Source of the DNA: CAYMTR01 sp964393405
GTDB taxonomy: Bacteria > Bacteroidota > Bacteroidia > Bacteroidales > Prolixibacteraceae
NCBI GenBank assembly: GCA_964393405.1
Contig: CAYMTR010000015.1
Location: 1-64,000 of the forward strand
Length of the DNA stretch: 64,000 nt
Direction of reading: 5' to 3'
Below, piece by piece: positions 27,307-35,923 of this stretch (its first letter is position 1; each line of letters opens with the position of its first letter). Below the pieces are notes generated by a model. It had not been told where the DNA came from and made no database searches. It worked only from the letters and a program-made list of their open reading frames with translations. The position numbers and the translations under genes are program-made.

Positions 27307-28116
27307 ATGCAAAAGGTCATTCTAATAACCGGCATTTCATCCGGTTTTGGTAAAAAAAGTGCTGAATTATTGGCACATAAAGGTCATATAGTTTATGGCA
27401 CAGTAAGAAAGGATTGTTGGGTCGATCCTCTGGTTAAAGTGCTTAAAATGGACTTGACCGATCCTGATTCTATTAAAAATGCTGTCGAAACAGTCATAAA
27501 AAATGAAGGTAAAATTGATGTGCTCATCAATAATGCCGGAATGCATCTGGGAGGACCGATAGAAGAAGCGCCTGCTGAAATCTTCACTAAACAGATGAAC
27601 ACAAATTTCAATGGCTTGGTATTCATGCTTCAGGCAGTACTACCTCATATGCGTAAACAAGAGAATGGTACAATCATTAATTTTAGTTCTATAGGTGGTT
27701 TAATGGGATTGCCATTCCAGCCTTTCTATTCAGCCAGCAAATTTGCAATTGAAGGTTTGTCTGAATCACTAAGACTCGAATTGAAAAACTTCAATATTAA
27801 AGTGATAGTTGTCAATCCGGGCGATTTTCACACAAGCAATACTGCCAACAGAATTAACATTTATACCGAAGGCGGCCCCTATGATCTTCAATTTAGAAAA
27901 AGTCTTTCCATTATTGAAAATGACGAAAATAATGGATGGCAACCCGAAGTTCTGGCCCGTAAACTATTGAAGATTGTGGAAAGCAAAAGACCTTGCAACC
28001 GATATATTATTGGTTCTCTTGAACAAAAATTTGCTGTCCTTCTGAAAAGAATACTCCCCGTATTTTTATTTTCAATGATATTGGGAAGCCATTATGGTAT
28101 TGAAAAAGAAAAGTAG
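27307..28116 (+). CDS. Short-chain dehydrogenase/reductase
   Basis: The 269-residue classical SDR has the NAD(P) motif TGISSGFGKKSAELL (TGxxxGxG), the NNAG motif in VLINNAGMHLGG and the catalytic Ser-Tyr-Lys in NFSSIGG and YSASKFAIEG. The C-terminal tail is hydrophobic (LKRILPVFLFSMILGSHYG), which may peripherally anchor it to the membrane. Its place directly after spt makes a 3-ketosphinganine reductase role attractive. The intervening terminator, and the many SDR specificities, keep that as inference. Confidence 0.88.
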   Translation: MQKVILITGISSGFGKKSAELLAHKGHIVYGTVRKDCWVDPLVKVLKMDLTDPDSIKNAVETVIKNEGKIDVLINNAGMHLGGPIEEAPAEIFTKQMNTNFNGLVFMLQAVLPHMRKQENGTIINFSSIGGLMGLPFQPFYSASKFAIEGLSESLRLELKNFNIKVIVVNPGDFHTSNTANRINIYTEGGPYDLQFRKSLSIIENDENNGWQPEVLARKLLKIVESKRPCNRYIIGSLEQKFAVLLKRILPVFLFSMILGSHYGIEKEK

Positions 28117-28122
28117 AATCTA

Positions 28123-29061
28123 TTATTGACGAAGAAAAGCAAATAGCTCCATCAATATGGCTATTCCCCCATGCACAAACACCCCACCCCAAATGTTTCT
28201 GCTGTATAATGATATTATTCCAAGTATATAACCTCCGAAAAAAGAACTTATCGATTCTCCTAAGGGTTTACCAAAGTGAAGAACAACATATGCCGCTGCC
28301 ATTGGAAGTATTACATTCTTCCCCATCAGCTTTGAAAGTCCTATGACTAGAAATCCCCTGAAAAACAATTCGGTATTGATAAAATCGAAAAAATAGACTG
28401 TTTCATACAACAACATACTCACATACTCTGGAATTTCATAGAACCGTGCAAAGTTTGCTCCTCCTGTTCTTTTGTATGTCGGGTAATAATCCAGAAAATC
28501 AGGTAAAAGAGTTCCTAATAATACTATTGGCACCATTATTAGTACCATTAGCCCATATGCCTTAAAATCAACCTTGTCAAATCTTAACCCATATATTCCA
28601 AAATCTTCCTTCCTATCAAATATCAGCTTTGTTATTACAAGCATTAAGAAGATTGTAAAAATGCCGTATATATTGAAAAATATTTTAAATAAGTACCTGT
28701 ATACATGGGGATTGGTTTCAGGCAATACCAACTTTACAAACTGTGGATAAACAGACCGGTCAAAACTGAGTATTAGTAATCCGAAAATGCTTTTTATCCA
28801 AAACGCCGGAGTAAATTTTATCCTGGTTTTATCATGCAACCATATTATAAATAAGGTGCCATAAAAGGCGAAACCATGATAAAGGAAAAACATCGGAACA
28901 CGGATAAAACTTCCGTAATGCCTATCGATAAACCTATCTTCAAAGTCAAGAGTGTAATTAAATACAATCAGAACTGCAACAAATGCTATTACGCTGATAT
29001 ATAGTGATAAATTAAAATACTCTTTGTGATAGTCCTTGATATACTGGATGAATTTCTTCAT
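28123..29061 (-). CDS. CPBP-type intramembrane protease-like protein
   Basis: The 312-residue protein has about eight membrane segments. The C-terminal part resembles the CPBP (Abi/CAAX protease) family: NTELFFRGFLVIGL in place of the classic EExxxR, YVVLHFGKPL with the second motif's His, and VHGGIAILMELF with the third. The first Glu of the EE pair is replaced by Thr, so activity is uncertain. Proteins of this superfamily process prenylated or bacteriocin-type substrates or act as membrane scaffolds. It is convergent with the SDR gene (6-bp gap). Confidence 0.75.
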   Translation of the reverse strand: MKKFIQYIKDYHKEYFNLSLYISVIAFVAVLIVFNYTLDFEDRFIDRHYGSFIRVPMFFLYHGFAFYGTLFIIWLHDKTRIKFTPAFWIKSIFGLLILSFDRSVYPQFVKLVLPETNPHVYRYLFKIFFNIYGIFTIFLMLVITKLIFDRKEDFGIYGLRFDKVDFKAYGLMVLIMVPIVLLGTLLPDFLDYYPTYKRTGGANFARFYEIPEYVSMLLYETVYFFDFINTELFFRGFLVIGLSKLMGKNVILPMAAAYVVLHFGKPLGESISSFFGGYILGIISLYSRNIWGGVFVHGGIAILMELFAFLRQ

Positions 29062-29142
29062 TGATATAATTTGTCAACAAGATATTAATTTTTTTATAAA
29101 TCCGACTAGTATTCATAAGTGCTGATAATTGGATAGATTTCC

Positions 29143-29150
29143 TAATTTTG
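29143..29150 (+). promoter_or_regulatory. -7 promoter element for the ABC-F gene
   Basis: TAATTTTG is an exact TAnnTTTG match ending 14 bp before ATG 29165. The implied leader is about 10 nt. This argues against the upstream in-frame TTG at 29129 as the start. Confidence 0.45.
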
Positions 29151-29164
29151 TCCAAATTTTATTT

Positions 29165-31033
29165 ATGATTCCATATTTACAAGTAGAAGGGCTGACAAGA
29201 TATTGGGGAGAGTCAGTTTTATTCGAAAACATCAGTTTCACTATTGGCCAGGGACAGAAAGTAGCGTTGATTGCTAAAAACGGTGCCGGTAAAACTACCC
29301 TCATGGAGACTATTATCGGTAAAGACCTTCCTGACAGCGGGAAAATAACTTTCACTAATGGTATTACTGTTGGGTATCTTTCTCAATATCCGGTCTTAAA
29401 TCCAGAATTATCTGTTAAAGAAGAGGTGTTTAATTCCACAAGTTCTATCGTTAACGCTGTTAAAATTTATGAAGAAGCAATTAAAGGCGATAACAAGGAA
29501 ATTCTTCAGGCTGCAATTGAAACTATGGATCATCTGAATGCCTGGGATTTTGAAAATAAAATTAAGCAGATTCTTACTCAACTTAGGATTGATGATTTTA
29601 ATAAAATGGTTAACACATTATCCGGAGGCCAACAGAAAAGGGTTTCCTTGGCTAACGTTTTAATCAATGAACCTGATTTACTAATACTTGACGAGCCCAC
29701 AAACCACCTCGACCTTGACATGATCGAATGGCTGGAGGAATACCTGCTTAAAACAAAAAGTACCCTCTTGATGGTTACTCACGACAGATATTTTCTTGAC
29801 AGAGTTTGCGATACTATTCTTGAACTTGACAATAATTCTGTTTTCCAATATAAGGGCAATTATTCTTATTACATTGAAAAAAGACAGGTGCGGCAGGAAA
29901 TGTTGCAGGCTGAAGTTGAAAAGGCTCGAAACCTCATGAGAAAAGAGCTTGAATGGATGAGACGAATGCCTAAAGCTCGTAGCACAAAGGCAAAATACCG
30001 TATTGATTCTTTTTACCAGCTTAAGGAAAAGGCTTCCGTTAATCTTAGCGATGAAGAGCTTTCTCTTAAGATTAAAGCATCAAGGCTGGGCAACAAAGTA
30101 ATCGACATTTATGACCTCAATAAGAAATACGGAGATCTGACTGTGCTTAAAAATTTCACCTATAAGTTTGCCAGATTTGAAAAAATAGGTATCGTAGGTG
30201 ACAATGGTACAGGTAAATCTACTTTCCTGAATATGATAACAGGCTGTATTAAACCCGATAGCGGAAAAATTGAAACCGGGGAAACTGTTAAATTTGGATA
30301 TTACAAACAGGAAGGTATTAAATTTTCACCCGAAGACAGGGTAATCGACATTATTCAGGATATTGCTGAATATATTGACCTCGGCAACGGAAACAAATGG
30401 AGCGCTTCTCAATTGCTTAACCATTTTCTTTTTTCTTACGATGCTCAATATACAAAGGTCGAAAAACTAAGTGGTGGCGAAAAAAGAAGGCTGTACTTGT
30501 GCACAGTGCTTATGGAAAACCCTAATTTCCTTATTCTCGATGAACCTACAAATGATCTTGATATTATGACTTTAAACGTTCTTGAAGATTATCTTCAGAA
30601 CTTCAACGGTTGTGTTATTATTGTCAGCCACGATAGGTATTTCATGGATAAAATTGTTGACCATCTTTTCGTGTTTGGCGATAATGGCGAGGTAAAGAAC
30701 TTCCCTGGCAATTATAGCATATACAGACAATGGAGAGACGATAACGACTCGCGAGCAGACAAGGTAGAGCAACAGGATAAAAAGGCCGTCAAAAGCGATA
30801 AAACACCTGTTAAAAACAATGCCAGACTGACATTTAATGAAAAGAGGGAACTGGAACTGCTTGAAAAGGATATAAGCGAATTGGAAAATGAAAAAAATAA
30901 TTTAGAAAACCTTATGAGCTCCGGAAGTTCTGACCATGAAGAAATTCAAAAAATTTCTATCAGATATAACGAAATTAAAGAATTGCTCGAGGAAAAGGAA
31001 ATGAGGTGGCTCGAACTCAGTGAAAAAAGCTAA
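29165..31033 (+). CDS. ABC-F family ATPase (Uup/EttA-like)
   Basis: This soluble protein with two ABC domains and no membrane span has about 622 residues. Domain 1 holds the Walker A KNGAGKTTL, signature LSGGQQKRVSLA and Walker B LLILDEPTNHLDLDMIEWLE. Domain 2 holds GDNGTGKST, LSGGEKRRLYL and LILDEPTNDLD. The linker (EKARNLMRKELEWMRRMPKA) is the ABC-F interdomain helix pair that contacts ribosomal E-site tRNA. A charged C-terminal coiled coil, as in Uup, follows at about residues 540-620. It probably relieves ribosome stalling. The short Uup-type arm gives no positive evidence for antibiotic protection. Confidence 0.93.
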   Translation: MIPYLQVEGLTRYWGESVLFENISFTIGQGQKVALIAKNGAGKTTLMETIIGKDLPDSGKITFTNGITVGYLSQYPVLNPELSVKEEVFNSTSSIVNAVKIYEEAIKGDNKEILQAAIETMDHLNAWDFENKIKQILTQLRIDDFNKMVNTLSGGQQKRVSLANVLINEPDLLILDEPTNHLDLDMIEWLEEYLLKTKSTLLMVTHDRYFLDRVCDTILELDNNSVFQYKGNYSYYIEKRQVRQEMLQAEVEKARNLMRKELEWMRRMPKARSTKAKYRIDSFYQLKEKASVNLSDEELSLKIKASRLGNKVIDIYDLNKKYGDLTVLKNFTYKFARFEKIGIVGDNGTGKSTFLNMITGCIKPDSGKIETGETVKFGYYKQEGIKFSPEDRVIDIIQDIAEYIDLGNGNKWSASQLLNHFLFSYDAQYTKVEKLSGGEKRRLYLCTVLMENPNFLILDEPTNDLDIMTLNVLEDYLQNFNGCVIIVSHDRYFMDKIVDHLFVFGDNGEVKNFPGNYSIYRQWRDDNDSRADKVEQQDKKAVKSDKTPVKNNARLTFNEKRELELLEKDISELENEKNNLENLMSSGSSDHEEIQKISIRYNEIKELLEEKEMRWLELSEKS

Positions 31034-31089
31034 ATTTGAACATATTCTTATTCTTTAAAATATTAAGTCCTATAATACGTTATTGAAAT

Positions 31090-31911
31090 ATGTTACCTGA
31101 AATTGAACGACTTAAACATATCAAATCCGGAAACTTTCTTCTTATCGCCGGACCTTGTGTCATCGAAAATGAAACTTCAGCATTTGAAATTGCTGAGAAG
31201 ATTGTAGCTCTGTCCGACAAATTTTCAATTCCTTTTATTTTCAAGGGATCATACAAGAAAGCGAACAGATCTAGAGTCGATTCATTTACTGGTATTGGCG
31301 ACGAAACTGCTTTAAATATTCTCAATAAAATTGGCAATCACTTTGATATTCCTGTACTTACTGATATCCATAGTGAAACTGAAGCTGTTCTGGCTGCATC
31401 TTTTGTCGATGTACTTCAAATTCCGGCATTTCTTTGTCGACAGACTGATCTCATTGCTGCTGCTGCAAAAACTGGAAAATATGTCAATATAAAGAAAGGA
31501 CAATTTCTTTCTCCTGAATCTATGTTTTTCGCTGTTGAAAAAGTCAGGGCTTGCAATAATGATAAGGTTATGATTACCGAAAGAGGAAATTCGTTTGGCT
31601 ATCAGGATCTTGTGGTTGATTTTAGAGGAATTCCCGCAATGCAGAAAAATAATTGCCCTGTAATTCTTGACGTCACTCACTCTCTGCAACAGCCTAATCA
31701 ATCGTCTGGTGTAACTGGTGGCAGACCCGACCTGATTGAGACTATTGCTAAAGCTGGTATTGCTGTTGGTGCCGATGGAATATTCATAGAAACTCACCCT
31801 ACCCCATCTATTGCAAAATCTGACGGAGCTAATATGTTGAAGCTTGATTTATTGGACGAACTGCTAAGTAAACTTGTCGTTTTACGCAAAGCAGTCAATA
31901 GCTTCAAATAA
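31090..31911 (+). CDS. kdsA: 3-deoxy-8-phosphooctulonate (KDO-8-P) synthase
   Basis: KdsA condenses phosphoenolpyruvate with arabinose 5-phosphate to make KDO-8-P, precursor of the lipopolysaccharide inner core. The 273-residue TIM barrel shows the expected segments: LIAGPCVIENE, FKGSYKKANRSR (phosphate binding), PVLTDIHSE, LQIPAFLCRQTDL, NIKKGQFLSPE, ERGNSFGYQDLVVDFR and VTHSLQQPN. Length and active-site residues are normal. It is preceded by 56 bp after the ABC-F gene and followed by 217 bp before fabI, so it may be a single-gene transcript. Confidence 0.97.
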   Translation: MLPEIERLKHIKSGNFLLIAGPCVIENETSAFEIAEKIVALSDKFSIPFIFKGSYKKANRSRVDSFTGIGDETALNILNKIGNHFDIPVLTDIHSETEAVLAASFVDVLQIPAFLCRQTDLIAAAAKTGKYVNIKKGQFLSPESMFFAVEKVRACNNDKVMITERGNSFGYQDLVVDFRGIPAMQKNNCPVILDVTHSLQQPNQSSGVTGGRPDLIETIAKAGIAVGADGIFIETHPTPSIAKSDGANMLKLDLLDELLSKLVVLRKAVNSFK

Positions 31912-32128
31912 TAAATTATCACTCTTGTTTTCGAACTTACGTATCTTAAAGTTAAACAATCGGTGAAATATAATTCACTGCTTTTAGTTTGTTTATCTAT
32001 TGAAAATTAAATTATTACATTATTCAATAATTTTCTATCCTTTCGGCATAGTCAAATTTCTTACTGAAAAACAATGCTTATAAATACCCTATATTTAAAT
32101 TCGAACCGTTTAAAAATATTTTTATTTA

Positions 32129-32974
32129 ATGGCAAACGGTATTTTAAAAGGAAAAAAAGGGATAATATTTGGTGCGTTGAACGATAATTCAATCGCATGG
32201 AAAGTAGCTGTTAAAGCTGTTGAAGAAGGTGCTCAGGTCGTTCTCACAAACACTCCAATGGCTTTGAGAATGGGTGAAACAAACATTCTCGCCGAAAAGC
32301 TTAACACTATTGTAATTCCCGCTGATGCTACCGAAATTGATGATATTGATGCTCTTATTAAAAAGGCAATGGAACATTTTGGAGGCAAGTTTGACTTCAT
32401 TCTCCATTCAATAGGAATGTCGCCTAACGTTAGAAAGGGAAGGCATTATAGCGACCTTGATTATAATTTTTTTAGTAAAACTCTTGATATTTCTTCAGTT
32501 TCATTTCATAAAATCATCCAGACTGCCAGAAAGAATGATGCTATAAATGAATGGGGGTCTATACTGGCGTTGAGCTATGTTGCCGCTCAAAGAACATTCT
32601 ATGGATATAATGATATGGCTGATGCTAAATCTCTTCTTGAATCCATTGCTCGTAGCTTTGGATATATATACGGCAGAGAAAGAAACGTCAGAATTAACAC
32701 AATCTCACAGTCACCTACTTCAACAACTGCAGGCCAGGGTGTGAAAGGCTTTGATAATCTGATGGATTTTTCTGAAAGGATGTCTCCGCTAGGAAACGCT
32801 TCTGCTGAAGAATGTGCTGATTATTGTATAATGATGTTCTCAGACTATACCAAAAAGGTTACTATGCAGAATTTGTTCCACGATGGCGGATTCTCAAACA
32901 TGGGTATGAGTATTAGAGCTATCGAACAATACAACAAGAGTTTTGAATATGATAAAGAACATCCGTTCGATTAG
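32129..32974 (+). CDS. fabI: Enoyl-[acyl-carrier-protein] reductase (NADH), FabI type
   Basis: FabI reduces trans-2-enoyl-ACP in the final step of each fatty acid elongation cycle. The 281-residue protein has the FabI nucleotide-binding opening GIIFGALNDNSIAWKVA and the catalytic Tyr-Lys pair in YVAAQRTFYGYNDMADAKSLLE. The C-terminal NLFHDGGFSNMGMS also fits the family. The Tyr/Tyr/Met/Lys arrangement points to FabI rather than FabL or FabV, so triclosan sensitivity would be expected. A terminator 32 bp after the stop separates it from the convergent RNA methyltransferase gene. Confidence 0.96.
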   Translation: MANGILKGKKGIIFGALNDNSIAWKVAVKAVEEGAQVVLTNTPMALRMGETNILAEKLNTIVIPADATEIDDIDALIKKAMEHFGGKFDFILHSIGMSPNVRKGRHYSDLDYNFFSKTLDISSVSFHKIIQTARKNDAINEWGSILALSYVAAQRTFYGYNDMADAKSLLESIARSFGYIYGRERNVRINTISQSPTSTTAGQGVKGFDNLMDFSERMSPLGNASAEECADYCIMMFSDYTKKVTMQNLFHDGGFSNMGMSIRAIEQYNKSFEYDKEHPFD

Positions 32975-33005
32975 GTATAATTTTGCAACTACTAAAGAAC
33001 GATTA

Positions 33006-33027
33006 AAGGGGCTTATGGCCCCTTTTT
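33006..33027 (+). terminator. Intrinsic terminator between convergent fabI and RNA methyltransferase genes
   Basis: The stem AAAGGGGC/GCCCCTTT has a 5-nt loop and is followed by Ts. It touches the true stop codon of the minus-strand gene at 33027-33029 and may act in both directions. Confidence 0.8.
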
Positions 33028-34978
33028 CAATTTCTTGGTCTCTTTGCTCTTTTTTCTTCCGGCTTAGTCAAGTCCTTATTTTCATCTGGTTTCCGATAAG
33101 TCCGTCTCTCTCCAGTATTAATTGAGCTTCTTCTTTCACCACTAATTTCTGAACCCCTTCTATCGTCTGTTCTGTTAAATTCTCTTTTTTCTCCCGGCTT
33201 ACCGTAGCTCCTTCTTTCTCCTGAGTTTCCTGAACTTCTTCTATCTCCACTACTTCCTGGCCCCCTCCTATCATCTGTTCTGTTGAACTCTCTTTTTTCT
33301 CCCGGCTTACCGTAGCTCCTTCTTTCTCCTGAGTTTCCTGAACNNNNNNNNNNNNNNNNNNNNNNNNNNNNNNNNNNNNNNNNNNNNNNNNNNNNNNNNN
33401 NNNNNNNNNNNNNNNNNNNNNNNNNNNNNNNNNNNNNNNNNNNTCTCTTTTTTCTCCCGGCTTACCGTAGCTCCTTCTTTCTCCTGAGTTTCCTGAACTT
33501 CTTCTATCTCCACTACTTCCTGGACCCCTTCTATCGTCTGATCTGTTGAAATCTCTTTTTTCTCCGGGGTTACCGTAACTCCTTCTGTCTCCTGAGTTTC
33601 CTGAACTTCTTCTATCACCGGTGCTTCCTGAACCCCTTCTATCGTCCGACCTATTGAACTCTCTTTTTTCTCCTGGCCTTCCGTAGCTCCTTCTTTCTCC
33701 TGAATTTCCGGAACCTCTTCTATCATCCGATCTATTGAACTCTCTTTTATCTTCACCACCTCTTCTGTTGTCAGAATCCCTTGGTTCATAAACCTGAACG
33801 CCCCTTGGAGCAGGTCGTCGATCATAATTCTGCTTCGATTCTTTTTTAGAACCTTCATAAAGGTCAAAACATCTCAGTTCACACTCAAGAGGACCATTAT
33901 ATAATTGATATTTTTGAGAAAAGCGTAATCCAACGTTCTTAAATCCATCTTCTGAACTACTGAATAACCATGCTTTAAATCCTGTGAAGTTTTTCTTCAG
34001 CGAATCGCCAATCATATTATACAGCGGCTCAACTGCCCTATCGTTCATCCTCTGTCCGTAAGGTGGGTTTACAAACAGTACACCCCCTTGTTTCTCAGGT
34101 ACAAGCGACGCAAAATCACATGCGGTAAAAATAATATCCTTTTTAAGGCCTGCATTTTTAGCATTTTCGGAAGCTATCTTTACATTAGCTGAAGAAATGT
34201 CTGATGCATATATTTTGTATTCAAACGGAACCTCGTAATCTGCATTATAAACTGAATCAAATAGTTCTTCATCAAAATCTTTCCAGCTTTCAAACGTAAA
34301 CGACTTTCTGAATATTCCAGGTGGTATATTTCTGGCTATAAGAGCTGCTTCTATTGGCAATGTTCCCGAACCACACATCGGATCGTAGAAATCACTTTGT
34401 CCCTTCCATCCCGCAATCTTCAATATCCCTGCAGCCAAAACTTCGCTCATCGAAGCTTCATTTTGTCCTGTTCTATACCCTCTTTTATGCAACGATTCTC
34501 CTGAACTATCAAGCGATAAAGATATCTCATCTGCCGAAGCATGTACGTTGATTCGAATATCAGGATTTTCATTGCTGATTGAAGGTCTCTTCCCATATAA
34601 TGATCTGAACTTGTCAACAATAGCATCCTTGGTCTTTAGGTTTACAAACATTGAATTGTTGAAAGCCTCAGAATTTACGGTGCTATTGACTGAAAAGGTC
34701 TTATGCACATCAAAATAATCTGACCATTCTATGCTTTTGACACAATTGTATAGGTCATTTGCAGTTTTTACTTTCTTCTCGCTGATTATCAGCAACACCC
34801 TAAGGGCTGTACGACAGCAGAAATTGGCTTTGTAGAGAATCTCTTTCGTACCTGAAAACCTTACCCCTCTAATTACTATTTCTACATCGGAAGCTCCAAT
34901 CTCAATCAATTCTTCCTTTAAAACATTCTCTAAGCCCGCGAATGTTTTAGCCAACATCTGATATTTTTCTAAAGCCAT
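33027..34978 (-). CDS. THUMP-domain class I rRNA methyltransferase (RlmL/RlmK-type) with repetitive RG-rich tail; contains assembly gap
   Basis: Residues 1-380 form a complete guanine-N2 rRNA methyltransferase like the N-terminal half of RlmKL. There is a THUMP region near 60-150, a MTase domain with SAM site FYDPMCGSGTLPIEAA and the catalytic NPPY motif (VLFVNPPYGQR). From about residue 390 the chain becomes a repetitive, Arg/Gly/Ser-rich disordered tail. One hundred Ns interrupt the tail. Reading past them in the frame set by N length gives a false sequence ending at 33068. In the frame that continues the repeat, the tail runs on to GEKRAKRPRN and stops TGA at 33027-33029. The gene lies 3 bp after cysE. 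Confidence 0.88.
33100..33745 (-). repeat. Tandem 108-nt (36-residue) coding repeat with 27-nt sub-period, containing the N gap
   Basis: Read on the minus strand the unit encodes EFNRSDDRRG, then blocks like GSGNSGERRS (each 9 residues), then YGKPGEKR. Full units span 36 residues; a shorter form of 27 residues lacks one nine-residue block. Nucleotide identity between copies is very high, which explains why assembly failed here. The true copy number is unknown. Confidence 0.8.
33344..33443. other. Assembly gap of 100 Ns
   Basis: The run of exactly 100 Ns has a conventional placeholder length, so its real size and reading-frame effect are not given. It falls inside the repetitive tail of the RNA methyltransferase gene. 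Confidence 0.98.
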
Positions 34979-34981
34979 AAT

Positions 34982-35923
34982 TTAAATTCCACTGCCATCT
35001 ATAAAACTAATATTTCTGTGTCTGAACTGTACAACTTTAGAATAAGGAGGCATATCGTTTGTAACCCAAACGTTACCGCCTATAACAGAACCTTTTCCAA
35101 TAGTAATTCTTCCTAAAATTGTTGCCTGAGCATATATAATTACATCGTCTTCAATAATTGGATGCCTGGGAATTCCCTTTATCGGATTCCCGTGATCATC
35201 AAGATCAAAACTTTTTGCACCTAGGGTAACCCCTTGATATAGTTTTACATGGTTGCCTATAATACAGGTAGCTCCAATTACTGTGCCTGTACCATGGTCA
35301 ATTGTAAAATACTCACCTATAACAGCTTCCGGATTAATGTCAATGCCTGTTTCTGAATGGGCCATTTCTGAAATTATCCTTGGTATTAAAGGTATTTCTA
35401 ATTCTACAAGCTTGTGGGCTATTCTGTAACTTGAAATTGCCCTGATTGCCGGATAGCAGAATATTACTTCACCTTTCCCATGTGCTGCCGGGTCTCCTAC
35501 GTATGTTGCATCTACATCTTTCTCGAGCAAACTTCTTAATTCGGGTAAATACGCTACAAATTTAGCAGCCAGCTCTTTAGATTTGATTGAATAAAACGCA
35601 ATCTTTGCTTCAATGTCTGTCTTATCTGTACATGAGAAACATAGCCCGGAAAGTATTTGTTCGCTGAGTATATCGAATATTTCATCTACATATACTCCCA
35701 TATAATATTTGATAGTATCAGGATCAAGTGGTGTACTGCCAAAGTATCCGGGAAAAACAACCTCCCTGACCTTATTAACAAATACTGCCATACGATCAAC
35801 TGAAGGCATTGGCTCTCCCGAAAGGTGCTTATAGCACACATTACAGAAAGAATTACTTTCCGACAACTGGTTGACAGAGTTTTTTAAAACCTCGGTCAAG
35901 GTATTTTCACTATAAGTTGACAT
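34982..35923 (-). CDS. cysE: Serine O-acetyltransferase
   Basis: CysE/EpsC acetylates L-serine with acetyl-CoA to make O-acetylserine for cysteine synthesis. The 313-residue protein has an all-helical N-terminal domain and a C-terminal left-handed beta-helix with hexapeptide repeats. The active-site stretch is ISEMAHSETGIDINPEAVIG, followed by IDHGTGTVIG and VKLYQGVTLGAKSF. It overlaps cysK by 14 bp, so the two enzymes are coupled; they classically form the cysteine synthase complex. The long N-terminal extension is typical of Bacteroidota/plant-like forms. Confidence 0.94.
   Translation of the reverse strand: MSTYSENTLTEVLKNSVNQLSESNSFCNVCYKHLSGEPMPSVDRMAVFVNKVREVVFPGYFGSTPLDPDTIKYYMGVYVDEIFDILSEQILSGLCFSCTDKTDIEAKIAFYSIKSKELAAKFVAYLPELRSLLEKDVDATYVGDPAAHGKGEVIFCYPAIRAISSYRIAHKLVELEIPLIPRIISEMAHSETGIDINPEAVIGEYFTIDHGTGTVIGATCIIGNHVKLYQGVTLGAKSFDLDDHGNPIKGIPRHPIIEDDVIIYAQATILGRITIGKGSVIGGNVWVTNDMPPYSKVVQFRHRNISFIDGSGI

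Noticed and set aside
29129..29164. Upstream TTG start for the ABC-F gene
   Set aside because: A consensus -7 box lies between it and ATG 29165, and the extra residues do not match the family start.
33100..33745. CRISPR-like array
   Set aside because: Repeats are direct but lie inside a coding frame with a 27/108-nt period and no unique spacers; no cas genes are near.
33307..33867. A 186-codon minus-strand frame across the N gap
   Set aside because: It is an alternate frame of the repeat region created by joining across 100 placeholder Ns; the true frame of the methyltransferase tail explains the same DNA.
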